Source: Corynebacterium kefirresidentii
GTDB taxonomy: Bacteria > Actinomycetota > Actinomycetes > Mycobacteriales > Mycobacteriaceae
DNA length: 64,000 nucleotides
Assembly (NCBI GenBank): GCA_002154655.1
Contig: NGUZ01000004.1
Span: 1-64,000, forward strand
Direction of reading: 5' to 3'
Under the pieces are notes generated by a model. It was not told the origin of the DNA. It ran no database searches and saw only the letters and a program-made list of their open reading frames with translations. Below, piece after piece: positions 17,780 to 27,756 of the stretch (its first letter is position 1; every line of letters begins with the position of its first letter). Both the position numbers and the translations under genes were made by a program.

Positions 17780-18671
17780 CTTCATAGAAGACACCCAGTA
17801 CCTGCTGAGCGTTGATTTTGTACAGTCCTCGCTCATCGCCTCCGCGCTGCTGGGCATCCTGTCCGGCGTGATGACCTCGCTCATCGTGCTGCGCCAGATG
17901 TCTTTTTCCGTGCACGCCACCTCCGAGCTCGCGCTCATGGGTGCCTCGGCCGCACTGCTCTTCGGCCTCAACCTAGGTTTTGGCGCGGTGGCCGGTGCCA
18001 TCGTCGCCGCCATCATCCTCGCCGTGCTGGGCTTCAAAGGCCAACAAGACAGCGCCATCGGCGTGGTCATGAGCTTTGGCTTGGGCCTCTCGGTGCTGTT
18101 TTTGCACCTCTATCCTGGCAACGCGAATACCGCGATGACGCTTTTGACCGGCCAGATCGTCGGCGTATCTTCCGCCTCGGTCTGGCTTTTGGCCGCAACC
18201 ACCGTAGTGATCCTCGCCGCCGTCGCCATCCTATGGCGGCCCATGCTCTTCGCCTCGGCCGACCCGGTCATGGCCCAGGCGGCCGGCGTGCCGACCCGCT
18301 TCATTTCGGTCGCCTTCGCCGTACTCGTGGGCTTGGCAGCCGCGCAGTCGGTACAAATCGTTGGTTCACTGCTCGTCATGGCGCTACTTATCACCCCCGG
18401 CGCAGCGGCCGTGCAGATTACTTCCTCACCCCTGCGCGCGGTCATGTGGGCCACCATTTTCGCCGAGGTGTCGGCCGTGGGCGGCTTCATCTTATCGCTC
18501 GCGCCCGGTCTTCCGGTTTCGGTATTTGTCACCACCATTTCCTTTGTCATCTATCTGGTATGCCGGCTCATTGGCTGGCGGCGCAATAAAAGCGCAGTGC
18601 GCGACGAGGTCGCCGCTAGGCGCTTCCACGCCGACTGCCACACCACGGCCGAGGAGCACCACGCCGACTAG
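17772..18671 (+). CDS. znuB: Metal ABC transporter permease
   Basis: About 300-aa membrane permease with 8-9 helices, ABC-3 family, typical of Zn/Mn importers (HATSELALMGASAALL and the GVPTRFISVAFA loop). I choose the TTG at 17772, because GGGAGG (17759-17764) lies 7 nt upstream. The alternative ATG at 17757 has no ribosome site. The start overlaps the end of the ATPase gene by 8 bp. The C-terminal tail is His-rich (FHADCHTTAEEHH), possibly metal-binding. Confidence 0.9.
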   Translation: MSSFIEDTQYLLSVDFVQSSLIASALLGILSGVMTSLIVLRQMSFSVHATSELALMGASAALLFGLNLGFGAVAGAIVAAIILAVLGFKGQQDSAIGVVMSFGLGLSVLFLHLYPGNANTAMTLLTGQIVGVSSASVWLLAATTVVILAAVAILWRPMLFASADPVMAQAAGVPTRFISVAFAVLVGLAAAQSVQIVGSLLVMALLITPGAAAVQITSSPLRAVMWATIFAEVSAVGGFILSLAPGLPVSVFVTTISFVIYLVCRLIGWRRNKSAVRDEVAARRFHADCHTTAEEHHAD

Positions 18672-18682
18672 ACTGGACGGCT

Positions 18683-19519
18683 ATGCACGTACACCGCCGC
18701 ACCGCGGATGTGGATGGCCGCACCCGCCGTTTCCTCATCATCACGCCGGATAATCCCGGCCCGCACCCGGATCTCCTGCTCTTCTTCCACGGCTCGCTGC
18801 AATCCGGCAACGTGATGCGCCGCTTTACCAATGGCACCTTCGACGAGCTTGCCGATGCCACCAACACCATCCTCGTCTATCCCGATGGCGTGGATCGCCA
18901 TTTCAATGATTGCCGCAGCATCCTACCGGTCACCGCCCGCGCGGAGAACGTTGATGACGTCGCCTTCGCCACGTATCTCGTTGAAACGCTCCAGCGCGAG
19001 TTCGGCACTGCGCGCACCTTTGCTTGCGGCTATTCCAACGGCGGCCAGATGGTGCTCCGCCTGCTTTTCGACGCCCCCTTTACCCTCACCCGCGCCTGCA
19101 TCTTCGCCTCCACCTTGGGCGAGGGCGATAACCACGCGCCCAGCAACCCGGATGGCTACCGGCCCACGCCGCTGCTGTTTTTCCACGGCACCGCGGACCC
19201 ATATGCGCCTTATGAAGGCGGTGTGGCCGGGCTGGACGCCGAGCGCACCCGCGGCCGCGTGCTCTCCGCTCCTGCCACCGTGGAGTACTTCGCGGTGGCC
19301 AATGGCTGCCATCCACCGCGCGACTACCACCCCACCCCAGATGTCACCGCCACCGAATACGCCGGCGATTTTCCCGTCGAACTATGGACCATGGAGGGCC
19401 TTGGCCACGTGATTCCCTCTAGCATGGCAACCGACCCGCGCATAGGCCCCACTACAGATTCCTTCCGCGCTGTGGATAAGGTCCGCGACTTTTTCGGTCT
19501 CGGCACCGCGCAGTCCTAG
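18683..19519 (+). CDS. Alpha/beta-hydrolase esterase, PHB depolymerase/LpqC type
   Basis: 278-aa alpha/beta hydrolase. LLFFHGSLQSG supplies the oxyanion region, CGYSNGG near residue 115 the nucleophile Ser, HGTADPYAPY the acid and GLGHVIP the His. The pattern matches the poly(3-hydroxybutyrate) depolymerase/feruloyl esterase family that includes mycobacterial LpqC. No signal peptide is visible, so it is probably cytoplasmic. TAGACT lies 8 nt before the ATG, suggesting its own promoter 12 bp after the permease stop. Substrate unknown. Confidence 0.82.
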   Translation: MHVHRRTADVDGRTRRFLIITPDNPGPHPDLLLFFHGSLQSGNVMRRFTNGTFDELADATNTILVYPDGVDRHFNDCRSILPVTARAENVDDVAFATYLVETLQREFGTARTFACGYSNGGQMVLRLLFDAPFTLTRACIFASTLGEGDNHAPSNPDGYRPTPLLFFHGTADPYAPYEGGVAGLDAERTRGRVLSAPATVEYFAVANGCHPPRDYHPTPDVTATEYAGDFPVELWTMEGLGHVIPSSMATDPRIGPTTDSFRAVDKVRDFFGLGTAQS

Positions 19520-19583
19520 TTATCCACAGCGGCGCGCCTTATCCCTCGCCCCAGCTCGCGTCCCGCACCTAATGTGTGGAGCC

Positions 19584-20594
19584 ATGAACGCGCTACAAAC
19601 ATTCTTGGCAGGCCTGGCCGCCGGCATGGACATCATCGCCGACTGCCACGGCCTAACTCAGCGCGCGCTTATCGAGGCCGGCTGTCCCGATACCACCGCC
19701 ACCCGCCTGCTCGCCCTCGCCGATACCTACTTCGGCCCAACCGCGTTTAGCCGCCTCCAACGCGAATCCATCGCCGCAGCCCGCGCCAACGGGCATAGTC
19801 TCACCGCGCTGCTGGCCATCGAGCGCTACGCCACCCGGCTGAAAAATAAGCGTCAGGCCTGGGCGCTGCGGCGGGAACTGTGCGGGATGAAGGGGGATGC
19901 CTCGGACGTCGAAAAGCGGGGGCGTAAACGCGTGCGCGAGATTAAAGGCCCGCCGCAGCGCACACCCGGTGTCAAGCTCTACCGCCGCGCCGATGGCCCC
20001 TGGACCATGACGATTACCGGCAAATCCGCCGATATCGCGGATATGCATGCCGCGCTAGATAAAGATGCCCCGCTCGATTCGGTGCGCAAGATTTTCCAGG
20101 GCAAGGCCGCCGCCTCCGGTGCGTCCGTGACCACCAATGTGGTGCTGCGCTTGGACGAGCTCGACCGCATTGTCGACACCGCAGGCGATGACATCACCTT
20201 GCAACTAACCAACGGCGCCCGGATGACCGGCGCAGACCTCGTGCGCCGCGCATTTACCGAGCATGGCTATGTCACCCTCATCCATCCCGTTAAAGGCCCG
20301 GTAAACCTATATCGCACCGAGCGGCTCGCCTCGCCGAAGCAGCGCACGATGGCCGCCGCGGAAAACCCCACCTGCCCGTGGCCGCAGTGCAACTACCCCG
20401 CCGATGAGTGCCAAGTCCACCACCTCACCGCGTGGCGCCACGGCGGCGAAACGAACCCTGAAAATCTCACCATCGCCTGCCCGTATCACAACGGCGTCAA
20501 CGACGATGACCCCAACGCCCCGCCGCTACGCGGCCGCCTAGCCCGGGTAAATGGCACCATTAAGTGGCTGCCGCCCTGGGCGGAAAACGGCTAG
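19584..20594 (+). CDS. HNH endonuclease domain protein (13E12/DUF222-like)
   Basis: 336 aa. The C-terminal HNH nuclease fold has CPWPQC, then VHHLTAW, NPENL and CPYHN, giving the His-His...Asn...His ligands. The helical N-terminal part resembles the 13E12-repeat family common in actinobacteria. I start at the ATG at 19584 because TAATGT lies 8 nt upstream; an in-frame ATG at 19572 is possible. It stands alone, convergent with rlmB and without any mobile element nearby. Role unknown: DNA repair or a domesticated mobile nuclease are both possible. Confidence 0.82.
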   Translation: MNALQTFLAGLAAGMDIIADCHGLTQRALIEAGCPDTTATRLLALADTYFGPTAFSRLQRESIAAARANGHSLTALLAIERYATRLKNKRQAWALRRELCGMKGDASDVEKRGRKRVREIKGPPQRTPGVKLYRRADGPWTMTITGKSADIADMHAALDKDAPLDSVRKIFQGKAAASGASVTTNVVLRLDELDRIVDTAGDDITLQLTNGARMTGADLVRRAFTEHGYVTLIHPVKGPVNLYRTERLASPKQRTMAAAENPTCPWPQCNYPADECQVHHLTAWRHGGETNPENLTIACPYHNGVNDDDPNAPPLRGRLARVNGTIKWLPPWAENG

Positions 20595-20597
20595 AGA

Positions 20598-21545
20598 CTA
20601 CTGGGCCGCGCGGCGCTGGCGTGCGAATTCGGAAAGCACAGAACCGGCCGCGACAGAAGCATTGAGGGACTCGACCCACTCCGTCATCGGGATGGACATG
20701 ATAACGTCGCAGTTCTCGCGTACCAGGCGGGAGATACCCTTGCCTTCGGAACCGATGACGATGACCACGGGATCCGTTGCACCGTTATAGGTGTCCAGCG
20801 TGTGCTCGCCGCCGGCGTCTAGGCCGACGACCTGGTAGCCGCTCTTTTGGAATTGCTGCACGGTGCGGGTGATATTCGTCGCGCGGGCAACCGGCAGGCG
20901 CGCCGCCGTGCCGGCCGAGGTACGCCACGCCACGGCAGTCACGGATGCGGAGCGGCGCTCCGGGATGATGACGCCGTCGCCACCAAAAGCTGCCACAGAG
21001 CGAATCACCGCGCCGAGGTTGCGCGGGTCGGTGATGTTATCCAAGATTACGAACATACCCGGACGCGCACTTTCGGCCGCACGGGAAATGAGCTCGTCGA
21101 CATCGGCGTATTTATACGGCGGGATCTGCAGCCCGATGCCCTGGTGCATGCCGTTGCCGGTCATGCGGTCCATCTCGTGGCGCTGCACCTCGATGATGGG
21201 GATATTGCGGGTATTGCACATGGCCACGGCCTCAGACAGGCGCTTATCGTTGCGGGTACCGGCCACGATATAGAGCGTGGTGGCCGGAACCTTGGCATGC
21301 AAGCACTCGATGACCGGGTTGCGGCCCACGACCATCTCGGCGGTCTCCTTTTGGTGACGGCCGGAGTTGCGGCGATCGCGCTCCAGCTTGGCCTTGTGCT
21401 TGGCGTGGTAAATGCGGTCCTCTGCCTTGGGCGTCGGGCCCTTGCCGGCCAATCCCTTGCGGCGCTGGCCGCCGGAGCCCTTGGTTGCTCCCTTCTTATT
21501 GGTCTTACGGATTCCCGCGCCACCGCGGCCGTGGGTACGTGCCAT
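20598..21545 (-). CDS. rlmB: 23S rRNA (guanosine-2'-O-)-methyltransferase RlmB
   Basis: SPOUT-class TrmH-family methyltransferase of 315 aa. The knot motifs are [27 protein letters not shown] and [15 protein letters not shown] basic Gly/Lys-rich N-terminal tail of about 60 residues ([10 protein letters not shown]) precedes the L30e-like RNA-binding domain ([11 protein letters not shown]). AAAGGA precedes the ATG. It follows cysS by 24 bp, the usual actinobacterial cysS-rlmB pair. Confidence 0.94.
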   Translation of the reverse strand: MARTHGRGGAGIRKTNKKGATKGSGGQRRKGLAGKGPTPKAEDRIYHAKHKAKLERDRRNSGRHQKETAEMVVGRNPVIECLHAKVPATTLYIVAGTRNDKRLSEAVAMCNTRNIPIIEVQRHEMDRMTGNGMHQGIGLQIPPYKYADVDELISRAAESARPGMFVILDNITDPRNLGAVIRSVAAFGGDGVIIPERRSASVTAVAWRTSAGTAARLPVARATNITRTVQQFQKSGYQVVGLDAGGEHTLDTYNGATDPVVIVIGSEGKGISRLVRENCDVIMSIPMTEWVESLNASVAAGSVLSEFARQRRAAQ

Positions 21546-21569
21546 AAGTTTATTGTCCTTTCGGAGTGC

Positions 21570-22958
21570 TTAACGCTGCGCCAGCGACCAGGTCGGGCCG
21601 TCTGGGGTATCGGTGATGGTGATGCCGGCGGCCGCGAGGCGGTCACGGACGGCGTCGGCAGTAGCGAAGTCCTTGTCCGCACGCGCCTGGGTGCGCCGCT
21701 CCAGTTCAGCCTGCACCAGCGCATCCAACGCGGCATCCGCCCCGCTAGCTTGCGCTCCATCTTCCCACTCCAGCGGGTCAAAGCCAAGTACGTGTGCCAT
21801 CGCCCGTACCTGGCCGGCCAGCGTGCGCGCCCCGGCCTCATCACCGGTGGCAAGGGCCTTATTGCCGGCGCGGACGGTGGTGTGGATTTCCGCCAGCGCC
21901 TTGGGCACCGCGATATCATCATTCATCGCGTCTTCAAAGCCCTGCGTCCACTCGCCCAGCTCCAGGTCATCGAAGTGAGCGAGGAAGTCCTCGATGCGGC
22001 GGTAGCCTGCGGCGGCCTCGGTCAGCGCGGCCTCGGAATACTCCAGCACGGAGCGGTAGTGCGCCGAGCCCAGGTAGTAGCGCAGCTCCACCGGGCGCAC
22101 CAGCTCGAGCATATTCGGAATCGAAAGCACGTTGCCCAGCGATTTCGACATCTTCTCGCCCGACATCGTCACCCAGTGATTGTGCATCCAGTAGTTGGCG
22201 AACTTATCGCCGGCCGCGTGCGACTGGGCAATCTCGTTCTCGTGGTGCGGGAACTGCAGGTCCAGCCCGCCGCAGTGGATATCGAAGTTAGAGCCCAGGT
22301 AATAGGTAGACATGGCCGAGCACTCAAGGTGCCAGCCGGGTCGGCCGTCACCCCAGGGGGTGGGCCAGCTGGGCTCGCCCGGTTTCGCGGCCTTCCACAG
22401 AGCAAAGTCTTGGGCGCCGCGCTTGGCCGAATCTTCGCCCTCACCCTGTTCCATTTCTTCTACCTTGTTGCCGGACAGCGAACCATAATCCGAGTCTTCG
22501 GCCTTGGTCCATGCGGCAACGTCAAAGTAGACGGAGCCTTCGGCAGGGTAGGCAAAGCCGGCGTCGATAAGCCGCTGCATATAGTCGACCATCTGGGTGA
22601 CAAAGCCGGTCGCGCGCGGCTCTACCGAAGGCGGAAGCACGCCCAGGGTGTTATAGGCCTTGGTGAACTCGCGCTCATACGTGGATACCCACTCCCACCA
22701 GGGGCGATTATTCTCGGCCGCCTTGGTGAGAATTTTGTCATCGATATCGGTGACGTTGCGCACCAAGGCTACGTCATAGCCTTGGGCGAGCAGCCAGCGG
22801 CGCAGGATGTCGAAAGCGACGCCGGAGCGCAGGTGCCCGATGTGCGGCTGGGCCTGCGGGGTGGCGCCGCACAGGTAAATCGAGGCATGGCCGGGGCGAA
22901 TCGGCTCGAAATCGCGTTGGCTGCGGGTGGCTGTGTCATAAATGCGCAAAGTACTCAC
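21570..22958 (-). CDS. cysS: Cysteinyl-tRNA synthetase
   Basis: Class I synthetase of 462 aa. HIGH motif in [15 protein letters not shown] motif in [10 protein letters not shown], and zinc-site residues including YLCGATPQ and [17 protein letters not shown]. The catalytic domain is followed by the DALR helical bundle. I start at the GTG at 22958 (V-S-T-L-R-I-Y-D) because TAGACT lies exactly 7 nt upstream; the open frame to 22985 would run through that promoter. The first residues and length match the family. Confidence 0.96.
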   Translation of the reverse strand: MSTLRIYDTATRSQRDFEPIRPGHASIYLCGATPQAQPHIGHLRSGVAFDILRRWLLAQGYDVALVRNVTDIDDKILTKAAENNRPWWEWVSTYEREFTKAYNTLGVLPPSVEPRATGFVTQMVDYMQRLIDAGFAYPAEGSVYFDVAAWTKAEDSDYGSLSGNKVEEMEQGEGEDSAKRGAQDFALWKAAKPGEPSWPTPWGDGRPGWHLECSAMSTYYLGSNFDIHCGGLDLQFPHHENEIAQSHAAGDKFANYWMHNHWVTMSGEKMSKSLGNVLSIPNMLELVRPVELRYYLGSAHYRSVLEYSEAALTEAAAGYRRIEDFLAHFDDLELGEWTQGFEDAMNDDIAVPKALAEIHTTVRAGNKALATGDEAGARTLAGQVRAMAHVLGFDPLEWEDGAQASGADAALDALVQAELERRTQARADKDFATADAVRDRLAAAGITITDTPDGPTWSLAQR

Positions 22959-22965
22959 GCCACTT

Positions 22966-22971
22966 AGTCTA
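22966..22971 (-). promoter_or_regulatory. -10 element of cysS (leaderless type)
   Basis: TAGACT on the minus strand, 7 nt before the GTG at 22958 and with no Shine-Dalgarno. It decides the cysS start. Confidence 0.5.
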
Positions 22972-23002
22972 ATTGACGCGTGCACGGGGTTAGTGCGGTG
23001 GG

Positions 23003-23485
23003 CTAGGCGCGCCAGACGACGGCCGTAGCAACCGCCGCACGCCCCTCCTTACGGCCGGTGAACCCCAGGTGGTCTGTGGTGGTAGCAGAAACGGACACGG
23101 GGGCACCGAGGATTTCGCTCAGTACGGCCTCGGCCTCTTCGCGGCGCGGACCCATCTTGGGGGTCTGGCCGATGAGCTGGGCGGCGGCGTTGCCGATGAT
23201 AAAGCCCTCGGATTCGAGCAGTTCCCGGCATTCGCGCAGTAGCTTCGCGCCAGAAACGCCATCGTATTCGGGGCGGCCGACGCCCACGAAGGAGCCGAGG
23301 TCACCGAGGTGGGAGGCGGATAAGAGGGCGTCGACAAGCGCGTGCGCTACAACATCCCCATCGGAGTGGCCCTCGCACCCGTCAACGCCTTCGAAGAGCA
23401 GGCCGGCGATCCAGCAATCCTTGCCGGCCTCGATTTGGTGGGCGTCGGTGGCAATTCCAACGCGTGGGATAATCGGATTAGTCAT
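23003..23485 (-). CDS. ispF: 2-C-methyl-D-erythritol 2,4-cyclodiphosphate synthase
   Basis: MEP-pathway enzyme of 160 aa that makes the cyclic diphosphate intermediate of isoprenoid synthesis. The metal motif DAHQIEAG, the [16 protein letters not shown] segment and C-terminal [14 protein letters not shown] are diagnostic. Its start overlaps the ispD end by 8 bp, forming the usual ispD-ispF unit downstream of carD. Confidence 0.96.
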   Translation of the reverse strand: MTNPIIPRVGIATDAHQIEAGKDCWIAGLLFEGVDGCEGHSDGDVVAHALVDALLSASHLGDLGSFVGVGRPEYDGVSGAKLLRECRELLESEGFIIGNAAAQLIGQTPKMGPRREEAEAVLSEILGAPVSVSATTTDHLGFTGRKEGRAAVATAVVWRA

Positions 23486-24227
23486 GGTTCTCCTCGGTCA
23501 GGGCGTGGGCCAGGGTGAGATCGATGGGCGTGGTGATCTTGAAAGCCAGGGTATCGCCCGGCACGGTTGCCACGCGCTCGCCGTGCCATTCCATGAGGCT
23601 GGCGTCATCCGTGGCCGTAAATTCGGGCTGCTGGGCCCAATAATCCAGGTTGGCCTGGCGCAGCGCGGACAAGCGGAAGGCCTGCGGGGTTTGCACGGCG
23701 CGCAGGCGAGAGCGATCGGGCGTGCTCAACACGGTGTCATCGGCGACTTCCTTGATGGTATCGGCCACCGGAACCACGGGCACGGCCGCGGGGGCGCCTT
23801 CCAGCACCCGCTTGGCGACGCCCCGCACCATCGCCGGCGGGGTCAGCGCACGGGCCGCATCGTGGATGAGCACCACGGCGTCCTCGTCCGGGATTGCTTG
23901 CAGGCCGGCCCACACGGAATCGGCGCGCTCGCTGCCACCGTGCACGAGGCGAATGGGGGCGGCGCTTGCAGCGCCAGTAGCGCCAACGGCGTCGATGCGG
24001 CCGATAATGCGCGCGGCCTCAGCCTCCATGTCCGGGCTGACCAGGACGATGACTTCATCGACTACCCCGGAGGCCAGCAATGCTCGCAGGGAGCGTTCTA
24101 GGAGGGTGCGGCCGCGCAGCTCGACATAAGCTTTGGGCACCTCGGCGCCGAGGCGGGTTCCCTGGCCTGCGGCCGCGATGAGCGCGATGACGCGCTGTTT
24201 AGTCTTCGTCGTCGAAGGAGAGGTCAT
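23478..24227 (-). CDS. ispD: 2-C-methyl-D-erythritol 4-phosphate cytidylyltransferase
   Basis: MEP-pathway nucleotidyltransferase of 249 aa. The N-terminal CTP loop [17 protein letters not shown] and VLIHDAARA are diagnostic. The ATG at 24227 lies within the last codons of carD (29-bp overlap) and gives a plausible N-terminus; no clear ribosome site is seen, so translation is probably coupled to carD. The frame remains open upstream into carD, which is not meaningful. Confidence 0.94.
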   Translation of the reverse strand: MTSPSTTKTKQRVIALIAAAGQGTRLGAEVPKAYVELRGRTLLERSLRALLASGVVDEVIVLVSPDMEAEAARIIGRIDAVGATGAASAAPIRLVHGGSERADSVWAGLQAIPDEDAVVLIHDAARALTPPAMVRGVAKRVLEGAPAAVPVVPVADTIKEVADDTVLSTPDRSRLRAVQTPQAFRLSALRQANLDYWAQQPEFTATDDASLMEWHGERVATVPGDTLAFKITTPIDLTLAHALTEENHD

Positions 24228-24783
24228 CGAGATCGATGTCGTTGTCGATATCGGTGGTGATGGACTTATCATCTACCAATCCGGCGGCGCGGTGGCGCTC
24301 GATGGTGGCATCGATTTCTTCCATCATGGTGTCGGCCTTCTTCTCATCGACCGGCTTGGCCAGTGCGAGCTCACCTACCAGGATGGTGCGGGCCTTGCCG
24401 AGCATGCGCTTCTCGCCGGCCGAAAGGCCGCGATCCTGGTCGCGGCGCCACAGGTCACGCACGACCTCGGCGACCTTATTAATATCGCCGGAAGCCAGGC
24501 GCTCCTGGTTAGCCTTATAACGGCGGGACCAGTTGCCGGCCTCTTCGACGTCCTCGTCACGCAGCACGGAAAAGACCTTTTCTAGGCCTTCCTTGCCCAC
24601 GACGTCGCGTACGCCGACGTTATCGGCGTTCTTGATGGGCACGCGGACGACCAGGTCGGACTGGTTGATGTGCAGCACCAGGTATTCGAGCGTCTCGCCG
24701 CCCATTTCGCGGGTCTCGATATCCTCGATGACGGCCGCACCGTGGTGCGGGTAGACGACGACCTCGCCGACCTTATACTCCAT
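24199..24783 (-). CDS. carD: CarD family RNA-polymerase-binding regulator
   Basis: Binds the RNA polymerase beta subunit and stabilises open complexes at housekeeping and rRNA promoters. The N-terminus [19 protein letters not shown] is the Tudor-like polymerase-interaction domain, and the C-terminal helical DNA-binding region includes [13 protein letters not shown]. At 194 aa it is longer than the 162 aa of the mycobacterial protein. The extra is an acidic C-terminal tail ([11 protein letters not shown]). AAGGAG precedes the ATG at 24783. It heads the carD-ispD-ispF operon and is divergent from lpqE. Confidence 0.95.
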   Translation of the reverse strand: MEYKVGEVVVYPHHGAAVIEDIETREMGGETLEYLVLHINQSDLVVRVPIKNADNVGVRDVVGKEGLEKVFSVLRDEDVEEAGNWSRRYKANQERLASGDINKVAEVVRDLWRRDQDRGLSAGEKRMLGKARTILVGELALAKPVDEKKADTMMEEIDATIERHRAAGLVDDKSITTDIDNDIDLDDLSFDDED

Positions 24784-24983
24784 TGCCACTCCTTGTGTTC
24801 CCGATTTATCCCGGTTGACTAAGGCCGCTATTTTATCACGCACGGTCGCCCCGACTGCGGATACCCCCGTATACCCCCACGGTCTACCCGCCCGATTTGG
24901 GACAACTGTGTACTTTATTGCGAAAGGGACTAGGCTAAAGCGTTGACAAGCCCTGTGATCGCAATTGATGGAGGATGCTCAAC

Positions 24984-25562
24984 GTGCAGTCCCTGAAGTC
25001 CGCCGCCCGCCGCGGTGCCATTATTTCCGTTACCGCCGTCTCCGCTCTGGCGTTGGCTTCTTGCTCGGCGGGTCATGTCACCCAGACCGCTGAAAAAGTG
25101 GCTGCGGTCGATGGCGCTTCTGCAAGCACGGAAGATAATAAGGCTGCAGTTCGCGATGTCACCATCCTGGTAGAGCCGGACGGCACTGCTGCACTGAAGT
25201 TCAGCGCCATTAACCAGGGCTACGACACCGATGTCATCTCCTTGGAGTCCGTGAAGGTCGATGGCCAGCGCGTTGAGATGAAGCAGCCACAGCCGCTGCA
25301 CCGCGATGAGTCCATCATCGCTGATTCTCAGAAGAACCTGGAGGCTAACCCTCAGCAGGATTCCGAAACCGTCCAGTACATCGCCACCAAGTTGAAGAAT
25401 GATGACTACGGCTACGCCGGTGACCGCCCGGTTACCTTCGAGTTCTCCAATGGCTCCATCGACGTAAACGCCACCATCGCTGCCACCCAGATGCAGTCCG
25501 GCGAGTTCGACCGCGACGTCGAGTCCTCCGAGGGCTACACCTCCGAGGCCCCGAAGAACTAA
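24984..25562 (+). CDS. LpqE-like lipoprotein
   Basis: 192-aa exported lipoprotein. The signal peptide ends in lipobox LASC at about residue 27. The body has an Ig-like beta-rich composition (VRDVTILVEPDGTAALKFSA; VTFEFSNGS). Location between carD and radA is that of M. tuberculosis lpqE (Rv3584). The start is the GTG at 24984, because GGAGG (24970-24974) is 9 nt upstream; the ATG at 24975 abuts the ribosome site and is too close. Function unknown. A strong hairpin follows. Confidence 0.82.
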   Translation: MQSLKSAARRGAIISVTAVSALALASCSAGHVTQTAEKVAAVDGASASTEDNKAAVRDVTILVEPDGTAALKFSAINQGYDTDVISLESVKVDGQRVEMKQPQPLHRDESIIADSQKNLEANPQQDSETVQYIATKLKNDDYGYAGDRPVTFEFSNGSIDVNATIAATQMQSGEFDRDVESSEGYTSEAPKN

Positions 25563-25583
25563 GCCACGCTACTTTCCAGCCCC

Positions 25584-25620
25584 GCTCCCAGCCCGTTTCG
25601 GGCTGGGAGCGTCTGTGTGT
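25584..25620 (+). terminator. Terminator after lpqE-like gene
   Basis: Perfect 12-bp arms GCTCCCAGCCCG and CGGGCTGGGAGC with a 3-nt loop, followed by a T/G-rich run. It ends just before the radA -10 element at 25623. Confidence 0.85.
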
Positions 25621-25635
25621 TTTAGGCTAGAAGCC

Positions 25636-26997
25636 ATGGCCAAGAAAACCCGCCCCATCCATACCTGTTCCGAATGCGGCTACGTCTCGCCCAAATGGCT
25701 CGGGCGATGCCCGGACTGCGGTGCGTGGGGCACGTTGGAGGAAAAGGCACCGGTGGTGGCGGCACCGGGGGCGTCGGCAAGCAAGGGCGTAGCCCCGTCG
25801 AGTCCGGCACAGCCGATTACCAAGATTGGGACGCAGGCGACAAAGACGGTGCGCACCGGTATCGGCGAGTTGGATCGCGTGCTAGGAAGCGGCATCGTGC
25901 CGGGCTCGGTGGTGCTAATGGCCGGCGAGCCCGGCGTGGGCAAATCCACGCTATTGCTGGAAGTAGCCTCGCGGTGGGCACAGCTCGGCCGCACCGTGCT
26001 CTACGCGACGGCCGAGGAATCCGCCGGCCAGGTCCGCTCCCGCGCCGAGCGCACCGGCGCCCTGCAGGAAACTTTGTATTTGGCGGCCGAGTCCAACTTG
26101 GATGGGGTCTTCGGGCACGTCGATAAGCTGCAGCCTAGCCTCATTATCGTCGATTCGGTACAGACCATGCATGCCGTAGGTGTGGAGGGCGTATCCGGTG
26201 GCGTGGCACAATCGCGCGCGGTGACGGCCGCGCTGACGTCATTGGCGAAATCCACGGGCATTCCGGTGCTGCTGGTCGGCCACGTCACGAAGGATGGCAA
26301 CGTGGCCGGGCCACGCGTGCTGGAGCACCTTGTCGACGTCGTCTTAAACTTCGAGGGCGACCGCCAATCCAGCCTCCGCATGCTGCGCGGCATTAAAAAT
26401 CGCTTTGGTGCCACCGACGAGGTGGGCTGCTTCGAGCAGACCTCCGGCGGTATTCGGGAGGTAGCGGATCCCTCCGGGCTCTTCCTCTCGCACCGCGGTT
26501 CTACGCCGGATGGCTCGGCCGTGACGGTCGCGATGGACGGTGTGCGGCCGATCCTGGCGGAGGTGCAGGCGCTGACGGTGGACCCGGTGGCGAAAAACCC
26601 GCGGCGGGTGGTTACCGGGCTAGATTCCAACCGCGTGCCGATGGTGCTCGCGGTGCTCCAGGCCCGCGCCGGCCAGCGCACCAATGATAAAGATGCCTAC
26701 GTCGCCACGGTCGGCGGCATGCGCATTACGGAAACCGCGACGGATTTGGCGGTGGCGTTGGCGACGTGGTCCTCGTTGCACGAGCAACCGCTGCCGGCCA
26801 AGACGGTGGTCATTGGCGAGGTGGGCCTGGCCGGCGAGTTGCGCCCGGTGCCCAATGTGGAGCGGCGCTTAATGGAGGCCGCGCGGCTGGGTTATAAGAA
26901 CGCGATTGTCCCACGCGGGGAAATCGAGCCAGTAGACGGCATTCGCGTCCACCAAGCTGGGACGCTAGGGCAGGCCATCGCTGCGGTGGCGGGCTAG
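25636..26997 (+). CDS. radA: DNA repair protein RadA
   Basis: RecA-like branch-migration ATPase of 453 aa. The N-terminal zinc finger has CSECGYVSPKWLGRCPDC, followed by Walker A GEPGVGKST near residue 100, Walker B (LIIVDSVQTM), the RadA-specific KNRFG motif and a C-terminal Lon-like domain. The ATG at 25636 is chosen: TAGGCT lies 7 nt upstream and the zinc finger follows directly. In M. tuberculosis radA is followed by disA; here the next gene is 4 bp away on the other strand and disA is absent. Confidence 0.95.
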   Translation: MAKKTRPIHTCSECGYVSPKWLGRCPDCGAWGTLEEKAPVVAAPGASASKGVAPSSPAQPITKIGTQATKTVRTGIGELDRVLGSGIVPGSVVLMAGEPGVGKSTLLLEVASRWAQLGRTVLYATAEESAGQVRSRAERTGALQETLYLAAESNLDGVFGHVDKLQPSLIIVDSVQTMHAVGVEGVSGGVAQSRAVTAALTSLAKSTGIPVLLVGHVTKDGNVAGPRVLEHLVDVVLNFEGDRQSSLRMLRGIKNRFGATDEVGCFEQTSGGIREVADPSGLFLSHRGSTPDGSAVTVAMDGVRPILAEVQALTVDPVAKNPRRVVTGLDSNRVPMVLAVLQARAGQRTNDKDAYVATVGGMRITETATDLAVALATWSSLHEQPLPAKTVVIGEVGLAGELRPVPNVERRLMEAARLGYKNAIVPRGEIEPVDGIRVHQAGTLGQAIAAVAG

Positions 26998-27000
26998 CGC

Positions 27001-27693
27001 CTAGCGCAGCGTGAAGTCCTGCGGCGGGGAGGAGTTATCGCCGATGATGGTGTGGGCGAAGTAGGCGCCTGGTTCAGCCGCGGGGCGATTGGTGCATTCA
27101 CCCGGCTTGGAGGCTTGGCGGGACCATTCGGCCTCGAATTTTACGTCCTTGCCGGCCGGGAAGGTCTGCGAGCCGGTCTGCACAGAGGCATAGCAATCCG
27201 TATCGGACCACACGCGCTGGTTATCGGCCATCTTGTAGACCTCGAAGCGCAGCAGGTTCTTGTCTAGATCAATCTTGCAGTCTGCGGCCGTGGGGTTGGT
27301 AACCGTCATGAAGAACTTCGGCAGTTCGCCCTCCGGCACGGAGTAGTTCAGCATGGAGGTGCGCACCTGGAGGTCTGCCAGGTCGCAGGTCTTCTTTGCT
27401 GCCTCGGCGCTCGCGGCCGCGGAGCTGGACGGCTCGCTTTCGGCAGACACGCTTTCCGACGCCCCCTCGGCCGACGCCTCCGCGGAGGTCGCGGAGGTTT
27501 CTGGGGCAGCAGAAGATGCGGTCTGCTCCGGCGTAGGCGCGGGTGCGGCGGTATCGGCCGGCTCATCGCTGCTGCCCCCGAAGGCAGCCACAGCCGCCCA
27601 GATCAGCACCACGACCAGCACGAGCACAATGATGAGCGCCGCTACTCGTCGGCGCTTGTAAATCTCTTCTGGTAGGGGCTTTTTCTGCGTCAC
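27001..27693 (-). CDS. Membrane-anchored extracytoplasmic protein (Rv3587c position)
   Basis: 230 aa. A short basic N-terminus (KRRR) precedes one membrane helix at about residues 17-38. A long Ala/Ser/Glu/Pro-rich low-complexity linker follows (about 45-97), then a globular C-terminal domain with four Cys (KKTCDLADL, AADCKIDL, DTDCYASV, PGECTNRP), probably two disulfides. Gene position between radA and carbonic anhydrase matches Rv3587c of M. tuberculosis. TAAAAT lies 7 nt before the GTG start. Function unknown; it looks like a wall-spanning domain on a stalk. Confidence 0.8.
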   Translation of the reverse strand: MTQKKPLPEEIYKRRRVAALIIVLVLVVVLIWAAVAAFGGSSDEPADTAAPAPTPEQTASSAAPETSATSAEASAEGASESVSAESEPSSSAAASAEAAKKTCDLADLQVRTSMLNYSVPEGELPKFFMTVTNPTAADCKIDLDKNLLRFEVYKMADNQRVWSDTDCYASVQTGSQTFPAGKDVKFEAEWSRQASKPGECTNRPAAEPGAYFAHTIIGDNSSPPQDFTLR

Positions 27694-27756
27694 GCTGTCA
27701 ATTTTAAGCGGTGGGCACGGGCCGGTGCGCTAAGCCCGCGCCGCGTGTCAGGCGGG

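Noticed and set aside
20847..22967. 706-residue open frame opposite rlmB and cysS
   Set aside because: It spans two secure genes on the other strand and has no domain signatures.
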